This document shows, piece after piece, positions 47,191 to 56,109 of a DNA stretch of 64,000 nucleotides. How positions within the stretch are numbered: position 1 is the stretch's first letter; the number at the start of each line of letters is the position of its first letter. The position numbers and the translations under genes are program-made. Source of the stretch: Paenibacillus faecis (GTDB lineage Bacteria; Bacillota; Bacilli; Paenibacillales; Paenibacillaceae); the NCBI RefSeq assembly GCF_008084145.1, contig NZ_VSDO01000001.1, positions 1,006,840 to 1,070,839 on the forward strand. The letters run 5' to 3'. Under the pieces are notes generated by a model that had not been told where the DNA came from, searched no databases, and was given only the letters and a program-made list of their open reading frames with translations.

Positions 47191-48683
47191 CCAACGAACT
47201 CGCCCAGCTGGAGTACGCCATTGCGGAAATCATGGAAATCGCCGACGGGTTCGGACTGGATTATTATCCGATGCGTTACGAGATCTGTCCGGCCGACATC
47301 ATTTATACGTTCGGAGCCTACGGCATGCCTACCCGGTTTTCGCATTGGAGCTTCGGCAAGATGTTCAACAAGATGAAAATGCAGTACGATTTCGGACTCA
47401 GCAAAATCTACGAGCTCGTCATCAATTCGAATCCCTGCTACGCCTTCCTGCTCGAAGGCAACTCGCTGATCCAGAACAAGCTCATCATCGCCCATGTGCT
47501 TGCGCACTGCGATTTCTTCAAAAACAACCTGCGCTTCGGCAACACCAACCGCGATATGGTGGAGAGCATGTCGGCGACGGCGGAGCGGATCGGCAGATAC
47601 GAGCTGCTCTATGGAGCCGAAACCGTCGAGTCCTTCATCGACGCGGTCCTCGGCATTCAAGAGCATGTCGATCCGCAGTTGATCAAGCCGCTGCGGTACG
47701 ATAAGCGCAGGCAGACGGAGGAGAAGCTGCGGCGCATGAAGGAGGCGCAGTCGAAGCCGCCGCGCGGCGGAGCCTACGACGACCTGTGGGAGCTCGACGG
47801 CCTCGGGACGGGCGGGTCTTCGGGAACCGGAGCGGGGGCGGGAGCTGGATCCGGGGCGGGATCCAGGGCGGGTAGCGCTGCGAAGCCGGAGGCCCCTCTT
47901 CCCTTTCCGCCGGAGCCGGAGAAGGATGTCGTGTGGTTTATCCAGGAATACTCCGAATCCCTGGAGGACTGGCAGCGCGACATCATGAGCATGCTGCGGG
48001 AGGAAATGCTGTACTTCTGGCCGCAGATGGAGACCAAAATTATGAATGAAGGCTGGGCCTCCTACTGGCATCAGCGGATCCTCCGCGAGATGGACCTCAC
48101 CAGCGAGGAGACGATCGAGTTCGCGAAGCTGAACGCCTCCGTCGTACAGCCTTCCCGGCAGAGCCTGAATCCCTACTATCTCGGCTTAAAAATCTTCGAG
48201 GATATCGAACGGCGCTGGGACCATCCGACGGAAGAGGAGGTCCGCCGCTATGGCCGGGAGCCGGGCAAAGGACGGGAGAAAATGTTCGAAGTCCGCGAGC
48301 TGGATTCGGACCTTTCTTTTATCCGCAGCTATTTGACCAAAGATCTGGTCCGCGACCTGGACCTCTATATCTTCGAGAAACAGGGGCCGGAATGGAAAAT
48401 CACCGATAAAACCTGGGAGCATATCCGCGATCAGTTGGTCGCCTCCCGCGTGAACGGCGGCGCCCCGTACATCGTCGTCCAGGACGGCGACTACCTGCGC
48501 AGCGGGGAGCTGCTGCTGAAGCATCAATACGAGGGGATCGAGCTTGACCTGAAGTACCTGGAGCGCACGCTCCCCTATGTGTACCGGCTTTGGGGAAGAC
48601 CGGTTCATCTGCAAACCGTGGTCGAAGAGAAGCCGGCCATGTTCAGCTATGACGGGGAGAAGCATTTTCGGAAAATGCTGTAG
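47187..48683 (+). CDS. spoVR: SpoVR family protein with an inserted Gly/Ala linker
   Basis: The 498-residue protein belongs to SpoVR, needed for cortex formation in B. subtilis sporulation. Family blocks include [69 protein letters not shown] and [17 protein letters not shown]. Compared with the usual length near 470, it carries an extra low-complexity stretch, residues about 206-236, rich in Gly, Ala and Ser ([12 protein letters not shown]). The domain is otherwise intact. The ATG overlaps the yhbH stop, showing translational coupling. Confidence 0.94.
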   Translation: MTNELAQLEYAIAEIMEIADGFGLDYYPMRYEICPADIIYTFGAYGMPTRFSHWSFGKMFNKMKMQYDFGLSKIYELVINSNPCYAFLLEGNSLIQNKLIIAHVLAHCDFFKNNLRFGNTNRDMVESMSATAERIGRYELLYGAETVESFIDAVLGIQEHVDPQLIKPLRYDKRRQTEEKLRRMKEAQSKPPRGGAYDDLWELDGLGTGGSSGTGAGAGAGSGAGSRAGSAAKPEAPLPFPPEPEKDVVWFIQEYSESLEDWQRDIMSMLREEMLYFWPQMETKIMNEGWASYWHQRILREMDLTSEETIEFAKLNASVVQPSRQSLNPYYLGLKIFEDIERRWDHPTEEEVRRYGREPGKGREKMFEVRELDSDLSFIRSYLTKDLVRDLDLYIFEKQGPEWKITDKTWEHIRDQLVASRVNGGAPYIVVQDGDYLRSGELLLKHQYEGIELDLKYLERTLPYVYRLWGRPVHLQTVVEEKPAMFSYDGEKHFRKML

Positions 48684-48711
48684 TGGGGATAGGCTCTAGC
48701 CTATCTCCTTT
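48661..48711 (+). terminator. Double stem-loop after spoVR
   Basis: AGCATTTTC/GAAAATGCT overlaps the last codons of spoVR, and GATAGGC/GCCTATC (48688-48705) follows with TCCTTTCC. The second is the likelier terminator, though its T-run is poor. Confidence 0.5.
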
Positions 48712-48798
48712 CCTGATGCAAAGGAAATGTCCGGCTCGACAACCCATACGAATGAACTCCGGTCGCGGTATGAATTTTAAATAATTCCAATTCAGGTA

Positions 48799-48849
48799 TT
48801 GACTTACATAAAGTGAGAATGTTATTTTCTTGGTGAGGAAACCGGTTTC
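48799..48849 (+). promoter_or_regulatory. Candidate promoter and LacI-type dyad ahead of the CGTase gene
   Basis: TTGACT (48799-48804) is 17 bp before a weak TTATTT (48822-48827). GAAACCGGTTTC (48838-48849), a perfect 12-bp palindrome of the LacI/GalR operator type, lies just past the expected start point. No regulator of that family is in the window. Confidence 0.5.
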
Positions 48850-49020
48850 TTCGTTTTTAAGTATCTTCCGTGGAAATTCAGCTGTATTATGATTTCATTC
48901 AAGTTGGAAGCGTTTTATTTTCAACCCCTTCCAGTCTTTACGTTAAGGCGCATTCGATTCAAGCCAGGCCAGATTTCGAAGAAACTCAATCTTGCATGTC
49001 TGAAAGGAGAAGTCGGACAA

Positions 49021-51168
49021 ATGAACAAGCGAACCAAACTATTGACGGCACTCTCTCTATCCCTGAGCATGGCGCTGGGGACCTCATTACCTGCATGGGC
49101 TTCATCGGATACAAGCGTTGAGAACAAGCTGAATTACAGCACCGACGTGGTTTACCAAATCGTGACCGACCGGTTTATGGACGGTAATCCTGCCAACAAT
49201 CCAGCTGGAGGAGCCTCGAGCGGCGACAAATCCAATTTGAAACTGTATTTTGGAGGGGACTGGCAGGGAATTATCGACAAAATCAATGACGGCTATTTGA
49301 CCGGAATGGGGATTACCGCTTTATGGATTTCCCAACCTGTGGAGAACATTACCGCGGTCATCGATTACTCCGGAACAAAAAATACATCCTACCACGGTTA
49401 TTGGCCGCGCGACTTCAAGCGCACCAATGAGGCTTTCGGCAATTTTACCGATTTTGAGAATCTGATTCGGACGGCGCACGAGAACAACATCAAGGTCATT
49501 ATTGACTTTGCCCCCAACCACACCAGCCCGGCCTCTTCGACCGACGCCAACTTTGCCGAGAACGGCGCCTTGTATGATAACGGAAAATTGCTCGGCACCT
49601 ACATGAAGGATACCAACCAGCTTTTCCATCATCATGGCGGCACGGATTTTTCCACGATTGAAGACGGCATTTATCGCAACCTTTATGACCTTGCGGACAT
49701 TAATCACAACAACAATCTGATCGACACCTATTTCAAAGACGCGATCCAGCTCTGGCTGGACATGGGGGTTGACGGCATCCGTTTCGACGCCGTGAAACAT
49801 ATGCCGTTTGGCTGGCAAAAAAGCTATGTCTCCTCCATTTACAGCAGCAAACACCCGGTGTTCACCTTCGGCGAGTGGTTCCTGGGCGCCGACGAAACCA
49901 GCACGGACAACATCCGCTTTGCCAATGAAAGCGGCATGCATCTGCTGGATTTCGCTTATGCGCAGCAAGTGCGCGAAGTGTTGCGGGATAAGTCCGAAAC
50001 GATGAAGGACCTCAACGCGGTTATCGAGGATACGGCGGCGGTTTATCAATTCGACAATAACCTGGTCACCTTTATCGACAACCACGATATGGACCGTTTC
50101 CAGGTTTCCGGCGCCAGCAAGCGTCCTACCGAACAAGCATTGGCGCTGACGCTGACCTCCCGTGGCGTTCCGGCCATCTACTACGGAACGGAGCAGTATG
50201 CGACAGGAAATGGCGATCCGAATAACCGGGGCATGATGCCTTCGTTCGACACTTCCACGACGGCCTACAAGCTCATTCAGACATTGGCGCCGCTGCGCAA
50301 ATCAAACCCGGCCATCGCCTACGGAACGACTCAGGAACGCTGGGTGAATGAGGATGTCTATATTTTTGAGCGGAAGTTCGGGAACAACACCGCCGTCGTT
50401 GCCCTCAATCGCAGCGAATCCAAATCCTATCCGATCTCGAAATTACTGACCTCGCTGCCTGCCGGTACTTACTCGGATGAATTGAACGGCCTGCTTAACG
50501 GCAATTCGATCACCGTGGACGGCAGCGGTACCGTAACCCCCTTCACGCTGGCGGCCGGCGGAACCGCAGTTTGGCAGCATACCGCTGCGGAAACCGCGCC
50601 GATCATCGGCAATGTCGGTCCGACCATGGGCAAGGCGGGAAATACGGTAACGATTGACGGCCGGGGCTTCGGGAACGACAAAGGTGAGGTTAACTTCGGC
50701 ACCGTGGCGGCCACCGGTTCGGATATTTTGAGCTGGGAGGATACCCAAATCCGAGCGATCATTCCCGCTACCGCATCCCCCGGCGAGACCGACGTGACCG
50801 TGAACACCGCTGCGGGTGCGACAAGTGAGCCGTTCCACAATTTCAATATATTGACGGCCGAGCAAGTCACGGTACGCTTCCTGGTGAACAATGCGACAAC
50901 CAGCCTGGGAGAGAACGTCTACCTCGTCGGAAATGTGGCCGAGCTTGGGGCCTGGGACGAGAAACAGGTAATCGGTCCGATGTATAACCAGGTCATAGCC
51001 AAATACCCGACATGGTACTACGATGTCAGCGTACCAGCCGGAGCGAAGTTGGAGTTTAAGTTTGTAAAAACAAACGGCAAAACCCTTACTTGGGAAGGCG
51101 GCAACAACCATACTTACACCGCTCCTTCCAACGGGACTGGAACCGTGACGGTAAACTGGCAGAATTAA
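49021..51168 (+). CDS. Cyclomaltodextrin glucanotransferase (CGTase), secreted
   Basis: The 715-residue protein has a signal peptide ([13 protein letters not shown]...PAWA) and the five CGTase domains. Catalytic residues of family GH13 are the Asp in [10 protein letters not shown], the Glu in FTFGEWFLG and the Asp in [10 protein letters not shown]. The central aromatic Tyr of CGTases is kept (LLGTYMKD). Domain D, a TIG-type sandwich, starts near [12 protein letters not shown], and a family 20 starch-binding domain ends the protein ([20 protein letters not shown]...LEFKFVK). It makes cyclodextrins from starch outside the cell. AAAGGAG lies 11 bases before the ATG at 49021; in-frame upstream codons lack a signal peptide. 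No cyclodextrin transporter is nearby. Confidence 0.95.
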   Translation: MNKRTKLLTALSLSLSMALGTSLPAWASSDTSVENKLNYSTDVVYQIVTDRFMDGNPANNPAGGASSGDKSNLKLYFGGDWQGIIDKINDGYLTGMGITALWISQPVENITAVIDYSGTKNTSYHGYWPRDFKRTNEAFGNFTDFENLIRTAHENNIKVIIDFAPNHTSPASSTDANFAENGALYDNGKLLGTYMKDTNQLFHHHGGTDFSTIEDGIYRNLYDLADINHNNNLIDTYFKDAIQLWLDMGVDGIRFDAVKHMPFGWQKSYVSSIYSSKHPVFTFGEWFLGADETSTDNIRFANESGMHLLDFAYAQQVREVLRDKSETMKDLNAVIEDTAAVYQFDNNLVTFIDNHDMDRFQVSGASKRPTEQALALTLTSRGVPAIYYGTEQYATGNGDPNNRGMMPSFDTSTTAYKLIQTLAPLRKSNPAIAYGTTQERWVNEDVYIFERKFGNNTAVVALNRSESKSYPISKLLTSLPAGTYSDELNGLLNGNSITVDGSGTVTPFTLAAGGTAVWQHTAAETAPIIGNVGPTMGKAGNTVTIDGRGFGNDKGEVNFGTVAATGSDILSWEDTQIRAIIPATASPGETDVTVNTAAGATSEPFHNFNILTAEQVTVRFLVNNATTSLGENVYLVGNVAELGAWDEKQVIGPMYNQVIAKYPTWYYDVSVPAGAKLEFKFVKTNGKTLTWEGGNNHTYTAPSNGTGTVTVNWQN

Positions 51169-51186
51169 CTCGTTGTCGCAACGGAT

Positions 51187-51216
51187 TTGGTGCTTCCCGG
51201 CCGAGCTTGGTATAAT
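51187..51216 (+). promoter_or_regulatory. Promoter of the decayed aldo/keto reductase gene
   Basis: TTGGTG (51187-51192) and TATAAT (51211-51216) are 18 bp apart. A good ribosome site, GGGAGGATG, precedes GTG at 51281, so expression signals outlived the gene. Confidence 0.6.
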
Positions 51217-51280
51217 AGCTTTGTCTAATCCATGAATTTGCTTCATCATGAAGGTTGCACAGGTAACGGGAGGATGACTC

Positions 51281-52018
51281 GTGAAAATGAATGTGAAAGC
51301 GATACCAATCCAAATGCGGCATCCGCTTCGCGGAAGGGACGAGCCCGCATCGGTTCGATTTTTCCGAGCGGCATATTTTAAACAGTGTGGACGGCATTTT
51401 GGAGCGGCTCGGCACGGAATACCTCGATATTCTGCTGCTGCATCGGCCCGACGCTTTGGTGGAGCCGGAAGAAGTGGCCAGCGCGATCCATCGGTTGAAG
51501 GCCTCGGGAAAAGTCCGGCATTTCGGTGTATCGAACATGAGCCAGGGGCAGATCAAACTGCTGCAGGCCTACTGCGAGGAACCGTTCATCGTCAACCAGC
51601 TCGAAATGAGTCTGCATAAGTACGGCTTCCTGGAGGTCGGCACGCATGTCAATCAGGAGGAGGCCAAAAACAACGTGTTCCCGGAGGGCACTTTGGAGTT
51701 CTGCCGCCTGGAAAATATTCAGCTTCAATCCTGGGGGCCATTGCCCAGGGATTGTATTCGGGACGCTCGCTCGAAGGACAGAGCGAGAGCGTCGTCAAGA
51801 CGGCGGAGCTTGTCCGCAAGCTTGCCGACGAAAAGGGCACGACCACGGAAGCCATCGTGCTGGCTTGGCTGATGACCCATCCGGCCGGCATTCAGCCCGT
51901 CATCGGAACGATCAATCCCGACCGGATCCGCGCCTGCCGCGACGCTATGGAGCTTCGCCTCACCCGGGAGGAATGGTATTCCCTTTATATCGGCACGCGC
52001 GGCCGAAATTTGCCGTAA
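51281..52018 (+). pseudogene. Aldo/keto reductase pseudogene: 5' deletion and frameshift
   Basis: Three frames together encode the last two thirds of an aldo/keto reductase of the YdhF type. After the start codon only a few residues remain before homology begins at SKCGIR, so roughly 85-95 N-terminal residues, including the catalytic Asp and Tyr, are gone and the phase is wrong. The middle frame, from RFDFSERHILNSVDGILERL to ENIQLQSWGPL, is intact until about 51,743; a one-base loss there shifts the rest into the next frame, which reads GLYSGRSLEGQSESV through HPAGIQPVIGTINPDRI to the end. Promoter, ribosome site and terminator are still recognisable. Confidence 0.88.
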
Positions 52019-52033
52019 CCACGCCTCCAAAGA

Positions 52034-52076
52034 AAGAGCAGCCATTTCCTCAACGGATCGGCTGCTCTTCTCTTTT
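52034..52076. terminator. Terminator between the pseudogene and prkA
   Basis: AGAGCAGCC and GGCTGCTCT form a 9-bp stem; TCTCTTTT follows on the plus strand and CTTTCTTTGG on the minus strand, so both convergent genes could use it. Confidence 0.75.
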
Positions 52077-52125
52077 ATTGGACTTCTCTTCAAGGCGCGA
52101 TACAGATGACTGTACCTTAATTACC

Positions 52126-54021
52126 TTACCGGTTCAGCAAACTTCCCACATACCGGAGCAGTTCATTCGCGCAAACCGGGCAGTACCCGTGTTCGTCGAT
52201 CAGCCTCTTGCTGACTTCATTAATGCGCTTCAGTTGATTTTCATCCGGCGTTTTCGTGGAGGTCGTTATTTTCACGATATCTTTCAGGTCGGCGAACAGC
52301 TTCTTCTCGATCGCCTCGCGCAGACGGTCGTGGTGAAGATATTCAAATTTCCGGCCCTTGCGGGAGTAGGCCGAGATCCGGATCAAAATCTCCTCGCGGA
52401 ACGCTTTTTTGGCGTTTTCGGAAATCCCGATTTGCTCTTCGATCGACCGCATCAGCCGCTCGTCGGGGTCCATCTCCTCGTCCGTCAAGGGGTCGCGGAT
52501 TTTCGTCCAATTGCAAAAAGCCTCGATATTGTCCAAGTAGTTCTCGAACAGCGTTTTGGCCGATTCTTCGAACGAATACACAAACGCCTTCTGCACTTCC
52601 TTCTTGGCCAGTTCATCATATTCCCTGCGGGCGATCCCGATAAAATTGAGATACCGCTCCCGTTCTTCTTTTGTGATGGAAGCATGCTGGTCCAGACCGT
52701 CCTTGATCGCCCGCAAAATATCGAGCGCGCCCATGCAGTGCAAATCCTGTTTGATCAGCGCGCTGGAGATCCGGTTGATAACATACCGCGGGTCGACTCC
52801 GGACATCCCTTCCTCCAGATACTCGTTCTGGAGCTCCTTTAAGTCGGCGTCTTTATAGCCCTCCACTTCTTCACCGTCGTAGAGCCGCATCTTTTTCACC
52901 AGGTCTACACCCTGTTTTTTCGTCTCCTTCAGCCGGGTGAGAATAGAAAAAATAGCCGCGGAACGCAAAGCGTGCGGGGCGATGTGGACATGGTTCATGT
53001 CGCTCTGACCGATCAGTTTGGCGTAGATTTTCTCCTCCTGGGACACTTTGAGATTGTAGGGGATCGGCATCACGATCATCCGGGATTGGAGAGCTTCGTT
53101 CTTTTTATTGGCGATAAAGGCCTTGTACTCGGATTCGTTCGTGTGAGCTATGATCATCTCATCCGCGCTGATGAGCGCAAACCGGCCCGCTTTAAAATTC
53201 CCTTCCTGCGTTAAAGACAACAGGTTCCACAAAAACTTCTCATCGCATTTCAGCATCTCCTGAAATTCCATGAGCCCCCGGTTGGCTTTATTGAGTTCCC
53301 CGTCAAACCGGTATGCGCGGGGGTCGGACTCGGAGCCGTACTCCGTAATCGTCGAGAAATCGATGCTTCCCGTCAAATCGGCAATGTCCTGGGACTTCGG
53401 ATCGGACGGGCTGAACGTGCCGATGCCGATACGTCCGTCTTCGGACAAAAGCACCCGTTCCACGGCCACTTTTTCAATATCGCCGTCATATTCCGTTTTC
53501 AGCCTCATTTGGCATACGGGGCAAAGATTGCCTTCGATGCGCACGCCGAGCTCCTTCTCCACTTCGGACCGCAGGTCGTGCGGGACCAGGTGAAGCGGAT
53601 CCTCGTGCATCGGGCAGCCGGAAATGGCGTACACCGCCCCTTTGTCCGTCCGCGAAAACTTTTCAAGCCCCCGTTTTAGCAGCGTAACCAGCGTGGATTT
53701 GCCGCCGCTGACCGGACCCATGAGCAGCAATATCCGCTTGCGGACATCCAGCCGCCTTGCGGCGGAATGAAAGTACTCTTCCACCAGCTTCTCAATGGCA
53801 CGGTCCAGGCCGAAAATTTCCTGCTCAAAAAATTTATACCGCTTCCGGCCGTTCACTTCCTCCACGCCGTAAGACTCGATCATTTCATATACCCGGGCAT
53901 GGGCCGTCATGGCAGGCGCAGGATCTTTGGCGAGCAGCTCGATATATTGTTTGAATGTGCCGTTCCAAGCCAGCGAATCGCTTTCCGCCCGGTATGCCGC
54001 TATACGTTCAAAAATATCCAT
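52126..54021 (-). CDS. prkA: PrkA serine protein kinase
   Basis: The 631-residue protein has the PrkA plan: an AAA-type ATPase region with Walker A GPVSGGKST (102-110), followed by LKCDEKFLWNLLSLTQEGNFK and the family core KAGRFALISADEMIIAHTNESEY, and a C-terminal kinase-like domain ending in a CPVC pair. Length equals that of B. subtilis PrkA, a sporulation gene acting in the mother cell; recent reports call it a Lon-like protease in that organism. Its relatives act with YhbH and SpoVR types, both encoded 5 kb away here. The ATG at 54021 has AGGAGG upstream. It converges on the pseudogene. Confidence 0.95.
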   Translation of the reverse strand: MDIFERIAAYRAESDSLAWNGTFKQYIELLAKDPAPAMTAHARVYEMIESYGVEEVNGRKRYKFFEQEIFGLDRAIEKLVEEYFHSAARRLDVRKRILLLMGPVSGGKSTLVTLLKRGLEKFSRTDKGAVYAISGCPMHEDPLHLVPHDLRSEVEKELGVRIEGNLCPVCQMRLKTEYDGDIEKVAVERVLLSEDGRIGIGTFSPSDPKSQDIADLTGSIDFSTITEYGSESDPRAYRFDGELNKANRGLMEFQEMLKCDEKFLWNLLSLTQEGNFKAGRFALISADEMIIAHTNESEYKAFIANKKNEALQSRMIVMPIPYNLKVSQEEKIYAKLIGQSDMNHVHIAPHALRSAAIFSILTRLKETKKQGVDLVKKMRLYDGEEVEGYKDADLKELQNEYLEEGMSGVDPRYVINRISSALIKQDLHCMGALDILRAIKDGLDQHASITKEERERYLNFIGIARREYDELAKKEVQKAFVYSFEESAKTLFENYLDNIEAFCNWTKIRDPLTDEEMDPDERLMRSIEEQIGISENAKKAFREEILIRISAYSRKGRKFEYLHHDRLREAIEKKLFADLKDIVKITTSTKTPDENQLKRINEVSKRLIDEHGYCPVCANELLRYVGSLLNR

Positions 54022-54143
54022 GTTCGGTACCTCCTGTCCCCTAGCTCTACACCGTTGCCGGCGCGGCAGTCCATCACCGCGATTTTTGGAAAAAGTGTAT
54101 TACATACCTATGCGAAAAGGGCGGATAAGTTGACCTGCGGGTA

Positions 54144-54152
54144 TGATATAAT
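54144..54152 (+). promoter_or_regulatory. Extended -10 promoter of the DUF2161 gene
   Basis: TGATATAAT is an extended -10 box about 50 bp before the start. No convincing -35 box is seen at 16-18 bp. Confidence 0.45.
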
Positions 54153-54204
54153 TTTCGGATAGGATAAGATCAATCGCTTAAAAATGTGGAAAAGGAAGAT
54201 CCCG

Positions 54205-54987
54205 ATGGCTGTTCAGCATGAGACGGAATTATACCCGCCTTTGAAAAAGTTTTTTGAGGAGCGGGGATACAGCATCAAAAGCGAGGTGCGGCACTGCGAT
54301 CTGGTGGGGATTCGGCCGGGGAGCGACCAGCCGCTCATCGTGGAGATGAAAAAGACCTTCAACCTCCCCCTGCTGCTGCAGGGTCTGGAGCGCCAAAAGC
54401 TGAGCGCCGAGGTTTACCTGGCCGTCGAACGCAACCGGACGAAGCGCGGCGCCCATAATCAGCGCTGGAGCGAAATCACGCTGCTGTGCCGGCGGCTCGG
54501 GCTCGGGCTGATCACCGTGACGCATTACAAGACCAAGGCGCCGTTCGTGGAAATCCTCTGCTCGCCGGGCGACAAGGTGATCGTGCCGTCGGCCAAGATC
54601 ATCAAGACGCGGGCCAGCCGGCTCATCACCGAATTCAACGAGCGCAGCGGCGATTACAACGTCGGCGGCAGCCACGGCACGAAGCTCGTCACCGCCTACC
54701 GCGAGAGAGCGCTGCGCGTGGCCCTCGCCCTCCTGGAGGGCGGCGAGTTGGCGCCGCGCGAGGTCCGCGAGCGCAGCGGCGTCGGCAGCGCCGCGGCCAT
54801 CCTGCAGCGGAACTACTACGGGTGGTTCCGCCGCATCGCGCGCGGCCGCTACGCCTTGACGCCGGAAGGCCGCGAGGGCCTGGCCCTGTACAGCGGCGTC
54901 ACGGATGGCTGGGCGCGAGTTGCGAGCGCGGCGGAGGCGGAGGAACCGTCCCCCGCGGAGCCGCCGGACCGCCCGAGCGCAAATTAA
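54205..54987 (+). CDS. DUF2161 family protein, putative PD-(D/E)XK-type nuclease fold
   Basis: The 260-residue protein matches DUF2161. The nuclease-like core is HCDLVGIRPGSDQPLIVEMKK (Asp...Glu-x-Lys spacing near residues 32-52), preceded by a helix with LYPPLKKFFEERGY. The second half, after residue 160, looks like winged-helix DNA-binding modules (ALRVALALLEGGELAPREVRERSG, LTPEGREGLALY). Activity has not been shown for the family as far as I know. The start at 54205 has AAAGGAAG upstream. It converges with the next gene and their ends overlap by 4 bp. Its second half is markedly GC-rich. Confidence 0.8.
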   Translation: MAVQHETELYPPLKKFFEERGYSIKSEVRHCDLVGIRPGSDQPLIVEMKKTFNLPLLLQGLERQKLSAEVYLAVERNRTKRGAHNQRWSEITLLCRRLGLGLITVTHYKTKAPFVEILCSPGDKVIVPSAKIIKTRASRLITEFNERSGDYNVGGSHGTKLVTAYRERALRVALALLEGGELAPREVRERSGVGSAAAILQRNYYGWFRRIARGRYALTPEGREGLALYSGVTDGWARVASAAEAEEPSPAEPPDRPSAN

Positions 54988-55502
54988 CCGCCGCCCGAGC
55001 GCGCGGTAAACTCCGCGAGGGCGGCCGCGATCCGGGACAAGCCCTCCCGGATCCGCTCCGGCGGCTGCGCGGCGAGGTCGAGCGCGATGGCTTCGCGGCC
55101 CTCCTCCGCCGCCTCCGCCGCCTCTGCCTTAGCCGCCCCGCCCCACGCCGCATTGCCAGCCTGCCGAAAGGCAACTCCTTTCGGCAGGCTGGCTTTCAGC
55201 AGCGCTTCGGCCGGCAGCCCTGGCGGCAGCAGCAGGATCAGCCGCTCGCCGAAGCCGAAGGGCGGAGAAACCCGGCCTCCCCCTGCTCCAACTCCTTCTC
55301 CTCCCGACTCGCCCTCTCTGCCCGTTCCATTCTCCGTACCAAAGATATTGTGAATCTCCAATACCTCTCCTTCGCCGACAGTCCCTTTCTCGCCTAGAAA
55401 TGAAATGAAATCCTGCCCGTCGATGTATCTTTGGGCCTCTTCCTTCAAAAGCGGAGGCAGCTTCTTGACGAGCCGGTCCAGCTCCGTTTTTCCTTCCGTC
55501 AT
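54984..55502 (-). CDS. Hypothetical protein with Ala/Gly-rich tail
   Basis: I do not recognise this 172-residue protein. Residues 1-55 look like a real domain (ELDRLVKKLPPLLKEEAQRYIDG, then DFISFLGEKG). Residues 58-75 are Gly/Glu-rich, and the end is Ala-rich helix (AAKAEAAEAAEEGREA). A perfect 17-bp inverted repeat lies in the coding sequence near residues 103-115. A GGAGCGG-like site lies before the ATG. The overlap of its end with the DUF2161 gene on the other strand is unusual and may mean the true protein is shorter in origin, extended through the hairpin. Confidence 0.55.
   Translation of the reverse strand: MTEGKTELDRLVKKLPPLLKEEAQRYIDGQDFISFLGEKGTVGEGEVLEIHNIFGTENGTGREGESGGEGVGAGGGRVSPPFGFGERLILLLPPGLPAEALLKASLPKGVAFRQAGNAAWGGAAKAEAAEAAEEGREAIALDLAAQPPERIREGLSRIAAALAEFTARSGGG
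55155..55193. repeat. Perfect 17-bp inverted repeat inside a coding region
   Basis: GCCAGCCTGCCGAAAGG (55155-55171) and CCTTTCGGCAGGCTGGC (55177-55193) are separated by 5 bases. It has the shape of a strong terminator stem or an inserted small palindrome, but no T-run follows. Confidence 0.85.
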
Positions 55503-55704
55503 CCTGGGTTCCGCTCCTTTTCAAATCAGTCTCTTGAAGCGATTTTACAGGAGGACAAATTTTTCCGGCAATGACCCGAAATGCGGTTGCGGCGGCAGCG
55601 GAATTCGACCGAAATCGATATTCGTTCGAATTCTAGCGATTTTTGCGATAATAGAAACCCCATGATAGAATGTAGTCTGGAAATAAGAACACCGAGGTGA
55701 TCAC

Positions 55705-56109
55705 ATGTCTTACGACACGGAGCTCGCGACCGGACCAAACCGCAGCAGGAAAACCCGCAAGCCGTCCGCGAAAGGGATTGTCCTGATCTGGATTCTGCTC
55801 ATTGGAGCGGGAGGGGCCTCCGCTTATGTATACAGCAATCATCTGAAGGACGCTATGGTCCGGCAGATGGATGCCCGCATCCAGGCCAAGACGGCGGAGC
55901 TCAAAGCCGATTATTCCGCTCAACTGTCCGCCCTGAATACCGAAATCGCCACGCTGCAGAGCAAGGTGCAGACGTTTAATGAACTGCTGGAATTCACGAA
56001 GGACAATACGACGAACAAGACGGACAACAGCAACAAGCTTTACACGCAATTGAACGAAGTCAAAAAACAGCTCGCCGAGCTGCAAAAGAAGATGGATTTG
56101 CTGAAATGA
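55705..56109 (+). CDS. Membrane-anchored coiled-coil protein
   Basis: The 134-residue protein has a short basic N-terminus (RSRKTRKPSAKG), one membrane helix (IVLIWILLIGAGGASAYVY, about 25-43) and a long coiled coil outside, with heptads over about 55-90 and 110-134, separated by an Asn/Thr-rich stretch. It has the basic-in orientation. I recognise no family. Its stop overlaps the ATG of the phosphodiester glycosidase gene by 4 bp, and both products have one N-terminal membrane helix, so they may act together at the cell surface. Confidence 0.75.
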   Translation: MSYDTELATGPNRSRKTRKPSAKGIVLIWILLIGAGGASAYVYSNHLKDAMVRQMDARIQAKTAELKADYSAQLSALNTEIATLQSKVQTFNELLEFTKDNTTNKTDNSNKLYTQLNEVKKQLAELQKKMDLLK

